DNA of 15,275 bases from Pelosinus fermentans (lineage in GTDB: Bacteria; Bacillota; Negativicutes; DSM-13327): contig DJJR01000059.1 of assembly GCA_002434245.1 (NCBI GenBank), positions 1 to 15,275 on the forward strand. The letters are read 5' to 3'. A program made the position numbers and the translations under genes. Below are positions 1 to 6,930 of the stretch, piece after piece. Within the stretch, counting starts at the first letter, position 1, and each line of letters opens with the position of its first letter. Below the pieces are notes generated by a model, which worked only from the letters and a program-made list of their open reading frames with translations, did no database searches and was not told the DNA's origin.

Positions 1-74
1 GACTAATGGATATTGCCGTAGCTAATCTGGCAAAATTCTTGGCAAATACACCGGTAAATATTGTGAATCAGTAA
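1..74 (+). CDS. C-terminal end of a probable D-isomer-specific 2-hydroxyacid dehydrogenase (partial, runs off the left edge)
   Basis: Reading from base 3, the frame is open to a TAA at 72-74 and encodes 23 residues beginning LMDIAVANLAKFL and ending NIVNQ. A helix of the form 'AVxNLxxFLxxxPxxNxVN' is how phosphoglycerate, glycerate and hydroxypyruvate dehydrogenases typically end, so I read this as the last helix and tail of such an NAD(P)-dependent reductase. That role would suit the glycerate/tartronate-semialdehyde chemistry suggested downstream. Only the tail is visible, so the family call rests on this short motif and the substrate cannot be inferred. A terminator follows 15 bp after the stop, so it is not co-transcribed with the next gene. 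Confidence 0.55.
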   Translation, partial: LMDIAVANLAKFLANTPVNIVNQ

Positions 75-89
75 GAGTGATTCGTGCCG

Positions 90-127
90 GCCTCAACCTG
101 CTTCAACATGCAGGTTTGAGGCTTTTT
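90..127 (+). terminator. Rho-independent terminator after the dehydrogenase
   Basis: GCCTCAACCTGC (90-101) pairs with GCAGGTTTGAGGC (110-122) with a single bulged A. The loop is 8 nt and five T residues follow at 123-127. It ends the transcript of the partial gene at 1-74. Confidence 0.85.
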
Positions 128-300
128 AAAAAAGCTAAGGAAAGGATAAATAGAAGCCCAGGAAGAGAAGTTTTCATAAAAGGGGCTTTTGCAATATGAA
201 AATTGTAAAAATTTAGAATATTCACGGAGAAGAATAGTCTACCGCTTTGTTTTCTTCCCAAAAAGAGAATGGAGTCAGATAGTCATGGAGGTGTGTAAGA

Positions 301-1149
301 TTGGCTTGGAACCATCAGGTACCTAAGGAACTTGCCGAGAGAGTTGTTCAAATCATTTATGAAGTAACAGGCAGTAATGTGAATCTTATGGGAGAAGGCG
401 GAGAGATTATTGCCACCAAGCAGCCAGAACGTTTAGGGACGATTCATGCCGGGGCGCAAAAAATTATGAATGGACAGGCTCAGGAGGTTGCTATAACCGT
501 TGCAGATGCCAGTCAATTACAAGGAGTAAAGCCTGGTTATAATGGGGTAATATTGTTTGATGGCAAGAGGATTGGCTGTATTGGTATTAGCGGCGATCCA
601 GAGCAGGTCAAGCCACTGCAGAAGATGGCTGCAATTATCATTGCAGAAGAATTAAAAAAAGATAAAGCTGCTGCGATTAGAGAATTACTTTTAAAAAGTG
701 TAACCCATGAGTTGGACGAATCCTTTGCAGCAATACAACAATTGACATCGGCATCGGAAGAGGCAGCGGGACGATATCAAGAGATGGAAGTTCTTTTAAA
801 CAAGACAGTTACTGAATTGAATGCTTTAAATCAAGTCTTCGAATATATTCAAAATATTGCAAGCCAAACCAATCTTCTCGGTCTTAATGCTGCTATTGAG
901 GCGGCACGAGTGGGGGAACAAGGGCGAGGCTTTGCGGTGGTTGCCAATGAAATCCGTAAACTGGCTACCTATTCAGCGGAGTCATTAACTCAAATCAATC
1001 AAACTCTACAGGCGATTCGAGGCTCAATCCTCGAAATCGACAAAGGATTCAGAAAAAATCTATCATCAGCTCAGCAAGAGTCTGAACAATTAAAAAATAT
1101 TGCTGGCAATACGCAGATTATTCAAGAAAAAATGCATGATATTGTGTAA
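301..1149 (+). CDS. Soluble diacid-sensing, methyl-accepting-chemotaxis-like protein
   Basis: This 282-aa protein starts at a TTG; GGAGGTG at 287-293 sits 7 nt upstream and supports that start. Residues about 5-130 resemble the putative sugar-diacid recognition domain found at the N-terminus of CdaR-type regulators (visible motifs: [33 protein letters not shown]). Residues about 135-280 are a coiled-coil chemoreceptor signalling domain whose hairpin tip (about 188-222) carries the family core [20 protein letters not shown] followed by [15 protein letters not shown]. There is no signal peptide or membrane segment and no HAMP domain, so it should be cytosolic, and both coiled-coil arms are short compared with transmembrane receptors. 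By family knowledge the tip binds CheA/CheW; whether it drives chemotaxis or another output cannot be seen. It is monocistronic, with terminators on both sides. Its ligand is likely a small sugar acid, as suggested by the neighbouring genes (inference). Confidence 0.85.
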   Translation: MAWNHQVPKELAERVVQIIYEVTGSNVNLMGEGGEIIATKQPERLGTIHAGAQKIMNGQAQEVAITVADASQLQGVKPGYNGVILFDGKRIGCIGISGDPEQVKPLQKMAAIIIAEELKKDKAAAIRELLLKSVTHELDESFAAIQQLTSASEEAAGRYQEMEVLLNKTVTELNALNQVFEYIQNIASQTNLLGLNAAIEAARVGEQGRGFAVVANEIRKLATYSAESLTQINQTLQAIRGSILEIDKGFRKNLSSAQQESEQLKNIAGNTQIIQEKMHDIV

Positions 1150-1179
1150 ATTCGAAATAAAAGTGATATACATAAAAAG

Positions 1180-1215
1180 GAAAGTATGGGAGCTTGATTT
1201 CCATACTTTCTTTTT
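1180..1215 (+). terminator. Rho-independent terminator of the chemoreceptor-like gene
   Basis: GAAAGTATGG (1180-1189) pairs perfectly with CCATACTTTC (1200/1201-1210) across an 11-nt loop and is followed by TTTTT at 1211-1215. It lies 30 bp past the stop codon. Confidence 0.85.
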
Positions 1216-1218
1216 AAT

Positions 1219-1259
1219 GTATACCAAAGATTTTGATAAAAAAAAGAATTTCGGTATAC
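1219..1259. repeat. GTATACC inverted repeat upstream of EBP1, possible operator
   Basis: GTATACC at 1219-1225 is repeated in inverse orientation (GGTATAC) at 1253-1259 with 27 bp between. The match continues imperfectly inward (CCAAAG against CCGAAA when read on opposite strands). It lies just upstream of the proposed sigma-A promoter of the regulator gene at 1417, so an operator for its transcription is possible. No protein can be assigned. Confidence 0.3.
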
Positions 1260-1272
1260 GACAGGTTTGTAT

Positions 1273-1301
1273 TTGGTTGTCAAGTTCTTAACTTATATGA
1301 T
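1273..1301 (+). promoter_or_regulatory. Candidate sigma-A promoter for EBP1
   Basis: TTGGTT (1273-1278), a 17-bp spacer and TATGAT (1296-1301) form a reasonable vegetative promoter about 115 bp upstream of the EBP1 start codon. The -10 is good and the -35 weak. Confidence 0.4.
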
Positions 1302-1416
1302 AGATTAAAAAGAGTTTAGAATGCCATTAGTATTCGCTATAAAAAGCATAGGAGTTATTTTGTTAAGAGAAAGTTAGTTGGCTGCTATAAGGATAGACTG
1401 TAGAAGGGAAAAGAAA

Positions 1417-3105
1417 ATGACGATGAAAATGACAGTTATGGCACCGTTTCCCGGCCTTTATAAAGCTGCTCAGGAAGTAATAGAAGAAAGAGCAGCAGAG
1501 TTAATTAGCGAAATCAATGTTGTTTTACTGAATCCCATGGGGACAGGAGTAATTGAAGCTGAAAAAGAAATTGCAAAAGGTGCAGAAGTAATCATTAGCA
1601 GGGGCTATACCGCTTCGTGCATTAGCAGTGGCGTTGAAATTCCTGTGGTGCATATCCAGGTTACCGCACTGGATATCATGCAAGCCTTGGGGCAAGTGAG
1701 TGATGAACATAAGAATGTTGGGGTAGTTGGTTTTTCGGGTGTTGTTTATGAGTGTCAAAGAGCTGGAAAAATTTTAGGAATCTCTATACAGGAGCTCCTT
1801 ATAGAAGATGAAATAGAGAGCATTTACGAAGTAATAAAAAAGGCAATCAACACGGGCACTAGTGTAATAATCGGCGGCGCCAGCGCTGCTGGTATTGCAA
1901 TTGAACTAGGCATAAAGGGAATCCTTCTGGAATCAGGTAAAAATGCTGTATATAAAGCCATAAAGGAAGCGGAAGCTCTTGTTCTGGCTCGACGCAAAGA
2001 TTCGGAAAGAACTGAAAAAATAAATAAAATAATAGATTCATCTGCTGACGAAATCCCTGCATCTTCAAAGACTGCTATAGCATCCTTTGAAGATGTTGCT
2101 CGCAGGGAGATGCTTGACCGCAATATCAAGCAAAGACTGCATGGTAAAGGGTGGATTGCAAAAATGACTCTTGATCAATTTATTGGTTCTTCAGAAAAAA
2201 TAAGGAGTCTCAAAATTCGAACTCGGAAATTTGCGAGAACCGATTCCACAGTACTAATTACCGGCGAGTCAGGAACTGGTAAGGAAATGCTGGCTCAAAG
2301 CATTCATAATCTGAGTAAGCGAAAAGCAGGACCTTTTGTAGCTATCAACTGTGCTGCTCTTCCTCCCAATTTACTTGAAAGTGAGATGTTTGGCTATGAA
2401 GAAGGTGCGTTTACTGGTACCAAGAAAGGTGGGAAAGTAGGCTTGTTTGAACTGGCTCATGGGGGAACCATCTTTTTGGATGAGGTTGGTGAAATGCCAT
2501 TGCCTCTGCAATCAAGGCTGTTAAGAGTTCTGCAGGAGAAAGCGGTTATGCGCCTTGGAGCAGATTGTATTATGCCAATTGATGTACGGGTTATAGCTGC
2601 GACGAATCAGGATCTGGAAAATTTGATTGAAGAAAAAACCTTCCGTAAGGATTTATACTATCGTCTAAATATACTTCGACTCTATATTCCTCCTCTTAGA
2701 GAGCGAGTTGATGATATTCCAGAACTTGTGGAAAGCTTTTTACGGCATTTTGCCCATCTTAATCTTGAAGTCAAAGGGATTAATCCTCGGGTGATTCGGT
2801 TGATGCAGCTTTATTCCTGGAATGGTAACGTACGTGAATTATCCAATATGTTAGAGCGAGCGATGCTTTTGTCAATAGGTCCAATGATTGAGGAAGCGGA
2901 TATTGAAGAGCTGCTGCCATTAAAAGCAGGCCATGCTGAGGCAATGACTGTTCCTAAAAATTATACATTGCAGGAAATGGAGAGTGAAGCGATCATACAA
3001 ATGCTTGTGTCAGAAGAATTTAGTTATACTAAAGTAGCTGCCAAATTAGGGATCAGTAGGACGACTTTGTGGCGTAAACTGAAAGGATTGCGAATTGAGA
3101 AGTAA
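1417..3105 (+). CDS. PrpR_N-type sigma54-dependent transcriptional activator (EBP1), lacking a full PAS domain
   Basis: The ATG at 1417 is preferred over an upstream in-frame start at 1378 because AGAAGGG (1402-1408) sits 8 nt before it; this gives 562 aa. Residues about 5-190 match the PrpR N-terminal sensor ([29 protein letters not shown]). Residues 255-500 are the AAA+ sigma54-interaction domain: Walker A GESGTGKE at 283-290, sigma54 loop GAFTGT at 330-335, Walker B TIFLDE at 351-356, putative arginine fingers R410/R416 and GNVREL at 470-475. A Fis-like HTH is at about 535-556 ([19 protein letters not shown]). The family senses small organic acids (Salmonella PrpR senses 2-methylcitrate) and opens sigma54 promoters. 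Two oddities: the loop reads GAFTGT instead of GAFTGA, and only about 60 residues separate sensor and AAA+ domain where the paralogue at 6931-8856 has a PAS domain. It probably activates the -24/-12 promoter at 3374, directly downstream. Confidence 0.9.
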   Translation: MTMKMTVMAPFPGLYKAAQEVIEERAAELISEINVVLLNPMGTGVIEAEKEIAKGAEVIISRGYTASCISSGVEIPVVHIQVTALDIMQALGQVSDEHKNVGVVGFSGVVYECQRAGKILGISIQELLIEDEIESIYEVIKKAINTGTSVIIGGASAAGIAIELGIKGILLESGKNAVYKAIKEAEALVLARRKDSERTEKINKIIDSSADEIPASSKTAIASFEDVARREMLDRNIKQRLHGKGWIAKMTLDQFIGSSEKIRSLKIRTRKFARTDSTVLITGESGTGKEMLAQSIHNLSKRKAGPFVAINCAALPPNLLESEMFGYEEGAFTGTKKGGKVGLFELAHGGTIFLDEVGEMPLPLQSRLLRVLQEKAVMRLGADCIMPIDVRVIAATNQDLENLIEEKTFRKDLYYRLNILRLYIPPLRERVDDIPELVESFLRHFAHLNLEVKGINPRVIRLMQLYSWNGNVRELSNMLERAMLLSIGPMIEEADIEELLPLKAGHAEAMTVPKNYTLQEMESEAIIQMLVSEEFSYTKVAAKLGISRTTLWRKLKGLRIEK

Positions 3106-3109
3106 AAAG

Positions 3110-3161
3110 AATAGTTAGCCGGAAACGCATCACACATGTGCAACCGGCTAACTATTTTTTT
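3110..3161 (+). terminator. Rho-independent terminator of EBP1
   Basis: AATAGTTAGCCGG (3110-3122) pairs perfectly with CCGGCTAACTATT (3144-3156). The loop can itself fold, and seven T residues run 3155-3161. It separates EBP1 from the sigma54 operon downstream. Confidence 0.9.
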
Positions 3162-3203
3162 GATTGGACTGGATCGATGGCTACATGCTCACAATCATTT
3201 TAT

Positions 3204-3247
3204 ATGTTTCAAAATGGAACGTTTAAAAACGTAGCATTTTGAAACAT
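3204..3247. promoter_or_regulatory. Perfect 13-bp inverted repeat, probable upstream activating sequence for EBP1
   Basis: ATGTTTCAAAATG (3204-3216) is mirrored exactly by CATTTTGAAACAT (3235-3247). A second dyad, ACGTTT-AA-AAACGT, sits in the centre (3219-3232). The right end is 128 bp upstream of the -24 GG of the sigma54 promoter, a usual enhancer distance. The arm shares ATGnnnCAAAA with the repeat at 8972-9027, which sits before the other sigma54 promoter; this favours an activator binding site. Seven T residues (3247-3253) follow the hairpin, so it could instead, or also, be a second terminator, although EBP1 already has one about 50 bp upstream. Confidence 0.6.
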
Positions 3248-3373
3248 TTTTTTGTTTTCCATAGGAGAAGTGACATTACATATGGCGGTTAATAATTAAG
3301 AATTAACTGATAAATGAGATAAATCATAAGCTGACGCAGAAAGTTAAACGTATTTTGTCATTATTATGAATCG

Positions 3374-3389
3374 TGGCATGAAATGTGCA
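3374..3389 (+). promoter_or_regulatory. Sigma54 (-24/-12) promoter of the MFS1-aldolase1-reductase operon
   Basis: TGGCAT-GAAAT-GTGCA matches the sigma54 consensus TGGCAC-N5-TTGCA with the invariant GG (3375-3376) and GC (3387-3388) exactly 10 nt apart. Transcription would start near 3400, leaving a leader of about 180 nt before the transporter gene. The gene immediately upstream encodes a sigma54 activator. Confidence 0.8.
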
Positions 3390-3444
3390 ATAAATAACGA
3401 TTGAAGATGGATTATGTGCTTTGACTAGGATGCATGGGTCGGAC

Positions 3445-3474
3445 GTGCAAGGAAAGTGATACTATCACCTGCAC
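3445..3474. repeat. Dyad in the 5' leader of the sigma54 operon
   Basis: GTGATA-C-TATCAC (3456-3468) is a perfect palindrome. It is flanked by GTGCA (3445-3449) and TGCAC (3470-3474), which can extend it as an interrupted stem. It lies about 45-75 nt into the proposed transcript, ahead of the micro-ORF at 3504. It may be an RNA stem-loop or a DNA operator; the sequence does not decide. Confidence 0.4.
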
Positions 3475-3503
3475 AGCGAATTACTCGTAAGGAGGCAGAT
3501 ACT

Positions 3504-3521
3504 ATGGTTAATAGTCGGTAA
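3504..3521 (+). other. Five-codon leader micro-ORF (MVNSR) with strong ribosome binding site
   Basis: TAAGGAGG at 3487/3488-3494 lies 9 nt before ATG GTT AAT AGT CGG TAA. The Shine-Dalgarno is as strong as that of the real gene 75 bp downstream. Translation of such a short frame could modulate the leader RNA or be the relic of a lost start; only the sequence pattern is seen. Confidence 0.3.
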
Positions 3522-3578
3522 ATAGTGATTGAATTCCAAGGGGGATAGGTGTTTATTAAATATGGGAGGGATTTATCT

Positions 3579-4961
3579 ATGTCACAAGCTATCGAAGGTA
3601 CTATAAAGCCGAATAGTAATTTAGGCAAAAGAACTAATTATCGTTGGGTAGTGATGGCGCTGCTTTTCTCTGTATGGACTGTTGCATGTGCCGACCGGGC
3701 TAATATGGGGATTGCATTACCGTATATGAAAAAGGAATTTGGCATTACGAATACAGAAGCTGGAGCAATCATTAGCTTATTCAGCACTGCTTATGCTATC
3801 GTGCAGATTCCCATTGGCCTATTCTATAAGAACGTAAGCAACACAGTTCGCTCTATTATGTTTCCTGTGTTCCTGGCGATAACCTCGCTGTTTACTTTTC
3901 TTATGGGGACGACCTCATCACCGTTGCTGTTGAAATTTTATCGTTTCGGTCTTGGCATTGGTGAAGGGCCATTGGGAATTGGATGTACAGATATTATTAA
4001 CCGCTGGTTCCCTGCTCAGGAAAAAGGAACAGCTATGGGGATTTGGATTGCTGCATCCAAGTTTGGTCCGGCATTGGTGCCAATTGTTGGTGCGGTTATT
4101 ATTCAAATGTATGGCTGGCGTGAAGTCTTCCTCGTTTGTGCTGTTCCGGGTATACTATTAGCCATTGTCTGGCCTTTTTTAGTTAAGAATTCACCGCGAG
4201 ACAGTAAATTTTGTTCACCAGCTGAAGTGGAATTTATTGAAAATTGTGATCCAGCGCCAATCAATGCAGACGCTGCAAATGCAGGGACGGGTAAAAAATA
4301 TAATTTAGCATGGCTGGATCGATTAATTCGGACCCGGCCAGTAAAACCATTAGAAACGGTTAAGCAAGTATTTCTTTCGTGGAATCTTATGGGCGCTGCC
4401 TTCGGACATCTTGTTGTAAATGGCATAGCCAATACATTTACGTCCTGGATACCTCTGTATCTGATATCGGTAAAAGGGTTTACAACCATAAAAATGGGGT
4501 TTCTTGCATCAGCACCCTTTGTAGGCGCTGTTCTAGGAAATCTTTTATGCGGCTTAATTTCAGATCGTATTCTAGAAAAACGAAGAAAACCTATGATGAT
4601 GCTTGGCTTTATTGGCATTATATTTACCCTCTATGCTCTTGTTTATGCACCAAATAATCCTTTCTACTTAGGGGCCATGCTGCTGGTAAATGGCATATTT
4701 ATGGGTCTTAGTTATCCTGCCTTTGGGGTGTATGCCATGGGCCTGGCAAAGAAAGAAACCTTTCCTCTTTGCTATGGCGTTATCAATACGGGTGGCCAGC
4801 TTGGCAATGTGATTACTCCGATCGTGGTGGGTTATCTTTTAGATCATTATAGTTGGGATAGTGTATTCATGTACTTGTCTTTTACTGGAATTTTGGCTAT
4901 TGCAGCGATTGCAACTACTGTTGAACCTGCCAATGATGCGTCTTGTGAGATAAAGAGATAA
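3579..4961 (+). CDS. MFS transporter, anion:cation symporter (ACS) family, sugar acid/small carboxylate uptake (MFS1)
   Basis: The ATG at 3579 is chosen over an in-frame GTG at 3549 because GGGAGGG (3564-3570) lies 8 nt upstream; this gives 460 aa. It is a polytopic inner-membrane protein with about 12 hydrophobic segments and a long central cytoplasmic loop (about 203-262). The ACS signature region CADRANMGIALPYM (37-50) in helix 1 and LLKFYRFGLGIGEG (117-130) are typical of glucarate/galactarate/galactonate transporters (GudP/GarP type). The second-half signature GLISDRILEKRRKP (325-338) is intact, but the first-half loop between helices 2 and 3 (GLFYKNVSNTVRS, 80-92) lacks the usual acidic residue. 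It is first in a sigma54-driven operon with the aldolase 78 bp downstream and the reductase behind it. The substrate is probably a hydroxylated mono- or dicarboxylate; the exact one cannot be read from sequence. Confidence 0.85.
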   Translation: MSQAIEGTIKPNSNLGKRTNYRWVVMALLFSVWTVACADRANMGIALPYMKKEFGITNTEAGAIISLFSTAYAIVQIPIGLFYKNVSNTVRSIMFPVFLAITSLFTFLMGTTSSPLLLKFYRFGLGIGEGPLGIGCTDIINRWFPAQEKGTAMGIWIAASKFGPALVPIVGAVIIQMYGWREVFLVCAVPGILLAIVWPFLVKNSPRDSKFCSPAEVEFIENCDPAPINADAANAGTGKKYNLAWLDRLIRTRPVKPLETVKQVFLSWNLMGAAFGHLVVNGIANTFTSWIPLYLISVKGFTTIKMGFLASAPFVGAVLGNLLCGLISDRILEKRRKPMMMLGFIGIIFTLYALVYAPNNPFYLGAMLLVNGIFMGLSYPAFGVYAMGLAKKETFPLCYGVINTGGQLGNVITPIVVGYLLDHYSWDSVFMYLSFTGILAIAAIATTVEPANDASCEIKR

Positions 4962-5039
4962 ATAGTAATTGCCTAAAATGAAACATTGTATAAGGTATAA
5001 AAAACATTGCTGCTTTATATAAAAAAGGGAGAATTGGTT

Positions 5040-5807
5040 ATGACAAACAATCTAAAGATGCGTTTGAGAAATGGTGAAAGTATTTTAGGGACAATGATCA
5101 CAGTTTTTGATAATCCAGAAATTGCAAAAATCTTAAAGGTGTGCGGGTTTGACTATTTTGTGATTGATTGTGAGCACGGATCATTTGATTATAGCTCGGT
5201 AGCTGCTATATTGGCAGTTGCCAGAGAGGCGGCAATTCCTGGAATTATTCGCATTCCTGAAGTCAAGCGTGAAGTGGTGCTAAAATATATGGAAATGGGG
5301 GCAGCTGGGATCTTGCTGCCAAATACAGATTTAGCTGAGCAGGCACAATTGTTGGTGGAATATGCTAAATATTCTCCATTGGGTAACAGAGGGGTATCAT
5401 TATTGCGGCCGCATACTGGCTTTGAACCTGTAGTTGATGCCGTTGAATACATGAATAAAATCAATGAAGAAACGGTGCTTATGGTACAAATCGAGTCTTC
5501 CCAAGGCGTTGAAAATGTGGATAAAATACTGGATGTAGCAGGCATTGATGCAGTTTTTATCGGACCCAGTGATTTGTCTCAAAGTATGGGAATCATGGGG
5601 CAATTGGGGCATCCGGATTTTATTGCCGCAGTAGATCATGTAATTTTATCTGCAAAAAAGAGCAAAAAATATTCCGGAATTCATTTGATGTCCTCTGAAG
5701 CCTTGCTGCCTTGGATAGAAAAAGGAATGACACTTAATTTATGGTCTAATGAGGTTTTACATATGATGAATACAGCAAAGGATGGGGTAGCTAAACTTAG
5801 AAAGTAA
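5040..5807 (+). CDS. HpcH/HpaI-family class II aldolase (GarL-type 2-keto-3-deoxy sugar acid aldolase), copy 1
   Basis: The start at 5040 (AAGGGA about 9 nt upstream) gives 255 aa, the normal family size; a TTG at 5007 is in frame but lacks a better ribosome site. The protein is a TIM barrel of the metal-dependent pyruvate aldolases. The catalytic features line up with E. coli GarL: His46 in VIDCEHGS, Arg71 in IIRIPE, metal ligands Glu152 in VQIESSQG and Asp178 in FIGPSDLS. Such enzymes reversibly split 2-keto-3-deoxy acids (for example 5-keto-4-deoxyglucarate) into pyruvate and an aldehyde acid such as tartronate semialdehyde. The downstream gene encodes the reductase for exactly that product, 42 bp away, which strengthens the assignment. 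It is cytosolic. A close paralogue (about 75% identical) is at 10705. Family members are promiscuous, so the natural substrate is uncertain. Confidence 0.88.
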   Translation: MTNNLKMRLRNGESILGTMITVFDNPEIAKILKVCGFDYFVIDCEHGSFDYSSVAAILAVAREAAIPGIIRIPEVKREVVLKYMEMGAAGILLPNTDLAEQAQLLVEYAKYSPLGNRGVSLLRPHTGFEPVVDAVEYMNKINEETVLMVQIESSQGVENVDKILDVAGIDAVFIGPSDLSQSMGIMGQLGHPDFIAAVDHVILSAKKSKKYSGIHLMSSEALLPWIEKGMTLNLWSNEVLHMMNTAKDGVAKLRK

Positions 5808-5849
5808 GTAGGTATATGTGAAAATAATAAAAATAGGGGTGCAAAAAAT

Positions 5850-6743
5850 ATGAAAATAGGATTTATCGGCCTTGGAATAATGGGAAAACCTATGTGTAGA
5901 AATTTGTTGAAAGCTGGGTATGAACTTGTAGTGTGTGATGTGTTTCAAGCTGCTGTGGATGAGATTGTTGCGGCTGGAGCAAAAGCTGCTGCAACTCCTA
6001 AAGAAATTGCAGAGCAGGTCGATATTGTGATTACCATGCTGCCTAATTCTCCCCAAGTGAAACAAGTGGTATTGGGGGTAAATGGAGTCATTGAGGGAGG
6101 CAGACCAGGTATGATCCTCATGGATATGAGTTCAATTGCACCTCTGGTAAGTCGGGAGGTTGCTGATAAATTAGCCGAGAAAGGTATTGATATGCTGGAT
6201 GCTCCAGTAAGCGGCGGTGAACCTAAAGCGATTGACGGTACAATGTCAGTCATGGTTGGCGGCAAACAGGAAATTTTCGATAAATGCTTTCCGGTTTTAA
6301 AATCGATGGCTGGGGCCGTTGTATTAACCGGTGATATTGGAGCCGGTAATGTGACAAAACTGGCTAATCAGGTTATCGTTGCACTCAACATTGCAGCAAT
6401 GTCTGAGGCGCTGGTATTGGCAGCTAAAGCTGGTGTTGAGCCGGAATTAGTGTATCAGGCAATTCGTGGCGGTCTCGCAGGCAGTACAGTATTGGACGCA
6501 AAGGCACCTTTGGTACTAGACCGCAAATTTGATCCTGGTTTCCGAATTAATTTGCATATTAAGGATTTGAATAATGTATTGGAAACCTCTCACGAGCTTG
6601 GCGTATCTCTGCCGCTAACGGCAGCCGTCATGGAAATGATGCAAGCTCTTAAAACGGATGGTATGGGCGATGCGGATCATTGTAGTTTAGTAAAATATTA
6701 TGAAAAAATGGCTAAGGTTGAAGTAAGCAATAAGAAAAAATAG
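5850..6743 (+). CDS. garR: 2-hydroxy-3-oxopropionate (tartronate semialdehyde) reductase
   Basis: The 297-aa protein belongs to the beta-hydroxyacid dehydrogenase family. The Rossmann motif GFIGLGIMGKPM (4-15) binds NAD(P)H, the substrate signature DAPVSGGEPKA is at 117-127, and the catalytic lysine is K170 in GAGNVTKLANQ, with a second conserved HIKDL at 236-240. The ATG is preceded by AGGGGTG (5835-5841). Known GarR enzymes reduce tartronate semialdehyde to D-glycerate in glucarate/galactarate degradation; position directly behind a GarL-type aldolase supports that over the related 3-hydroxyisobutyrate or 6-phosphogluconate-like activities, though those cannot be excluded. It is the last gene of the MFS1-aldolase-reductase operon, followed by a long hairpin. 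No glycerate kinase of a recognised family follows. Confidence 0.85.
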   Translation: MKIGFIGLGIMGKPMCRNLLKAGYELVVCDVFQAAVDEIVAAGAKAAATPKEIAEQVDIVITMLPNSPQVKQVVLGVNGVIEGGRPGMILMDMSSIAPLVSREVADKLAEKGIDMLDAPVSGGEPKAIDGTMSVMVGGKQEIFDKCFPVLKSMAGAVVLTGDIGAGNVTKLANQVIVALNIAAMSEALVLAAKAGVEPELVYQAIRGGLAGSTVLDAKAPLVLDRKFDPGFRINLHIKDLNNVLETSHELGVSLPLTAAVMEMMQALKTDGMGDADHCSLVKYYEKMAKVEVSNKKK

Positions 6744-6788
6744 TAAGACTTCTTATAATGTAGTCTTGGAATAGCTCATATAGGGCGG

Positions 6789-6833
6789 CAAAGGATGAGT
6801 ATAACTATAAGCAGTAGTTATACTCATCCTTTG
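6789..6833. terminator. Long hairpin between convergent genes, probable bidirectional terminator
   Basis: A perfect 19-bp inverted repeat (CAAAGGATGAGTATAACTA at 6789-6807 against 6815-6833, 7-nt loop) lies between the convergent ends of the reductase (6743) and EBP2 (6931). No real T-run follows on either strand, so it may block transcription weakly or mainly protect RNA ends. A smaller hairpin (AAGACT/AGTCTT, 6745-6767) precedes it. Confidence 0.55.
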
Positions 6834-6930
6834 TCTGTTGCAGGGTCTTTAATTGGTGATTTAACAAATCTAATTTAAATTTTGTGATAATACGTATGGT
6901 TCCTTTATGTCCATTTCCAATGATCTGTGA

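Noticed and set aside
153..190. AAGCCC...GGGCTTTT hairpin upstream of the chemoreceptor-like gene
   Set aside because: The stem is only 6 bp with a 23-nt loop; a better terminator already lies at 90-127. No confident promoter could be placed in this interval either.
1100..1291. 63-codon plus-strand frame overlapping the end of the chemoreceptor-like gene
   Set aside because: It overlaps the coding 3' end, runs straight through the strong terminator at 1180-1215, has no convincing ribosome site and has a low-complexity Lys/Phe-rich translation.
3425..3450. Second possible -24/-12 element (GGTCGGACGTGC) in the MFS1 leader
   Set aside because: The GG-GC spacing is 8 rather than the required 10 nt, and the good promoter at 3374-3389 lies just upstream.
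4103..4618. 171-codon minus-strand open frame inside MFS1
   Set aside because: It is wholly antisense to a clear transporter gene, with no ribosome site or recognisable domain.
4972..4985. TGAAACAT before aldolase 1, matching part of the EBP1 repeat arm
   Set aside because: It is a single 8-bp match without the CAAAA/TTTTG core or a mirrored partner, so chance is likely in AT-rich DNA.
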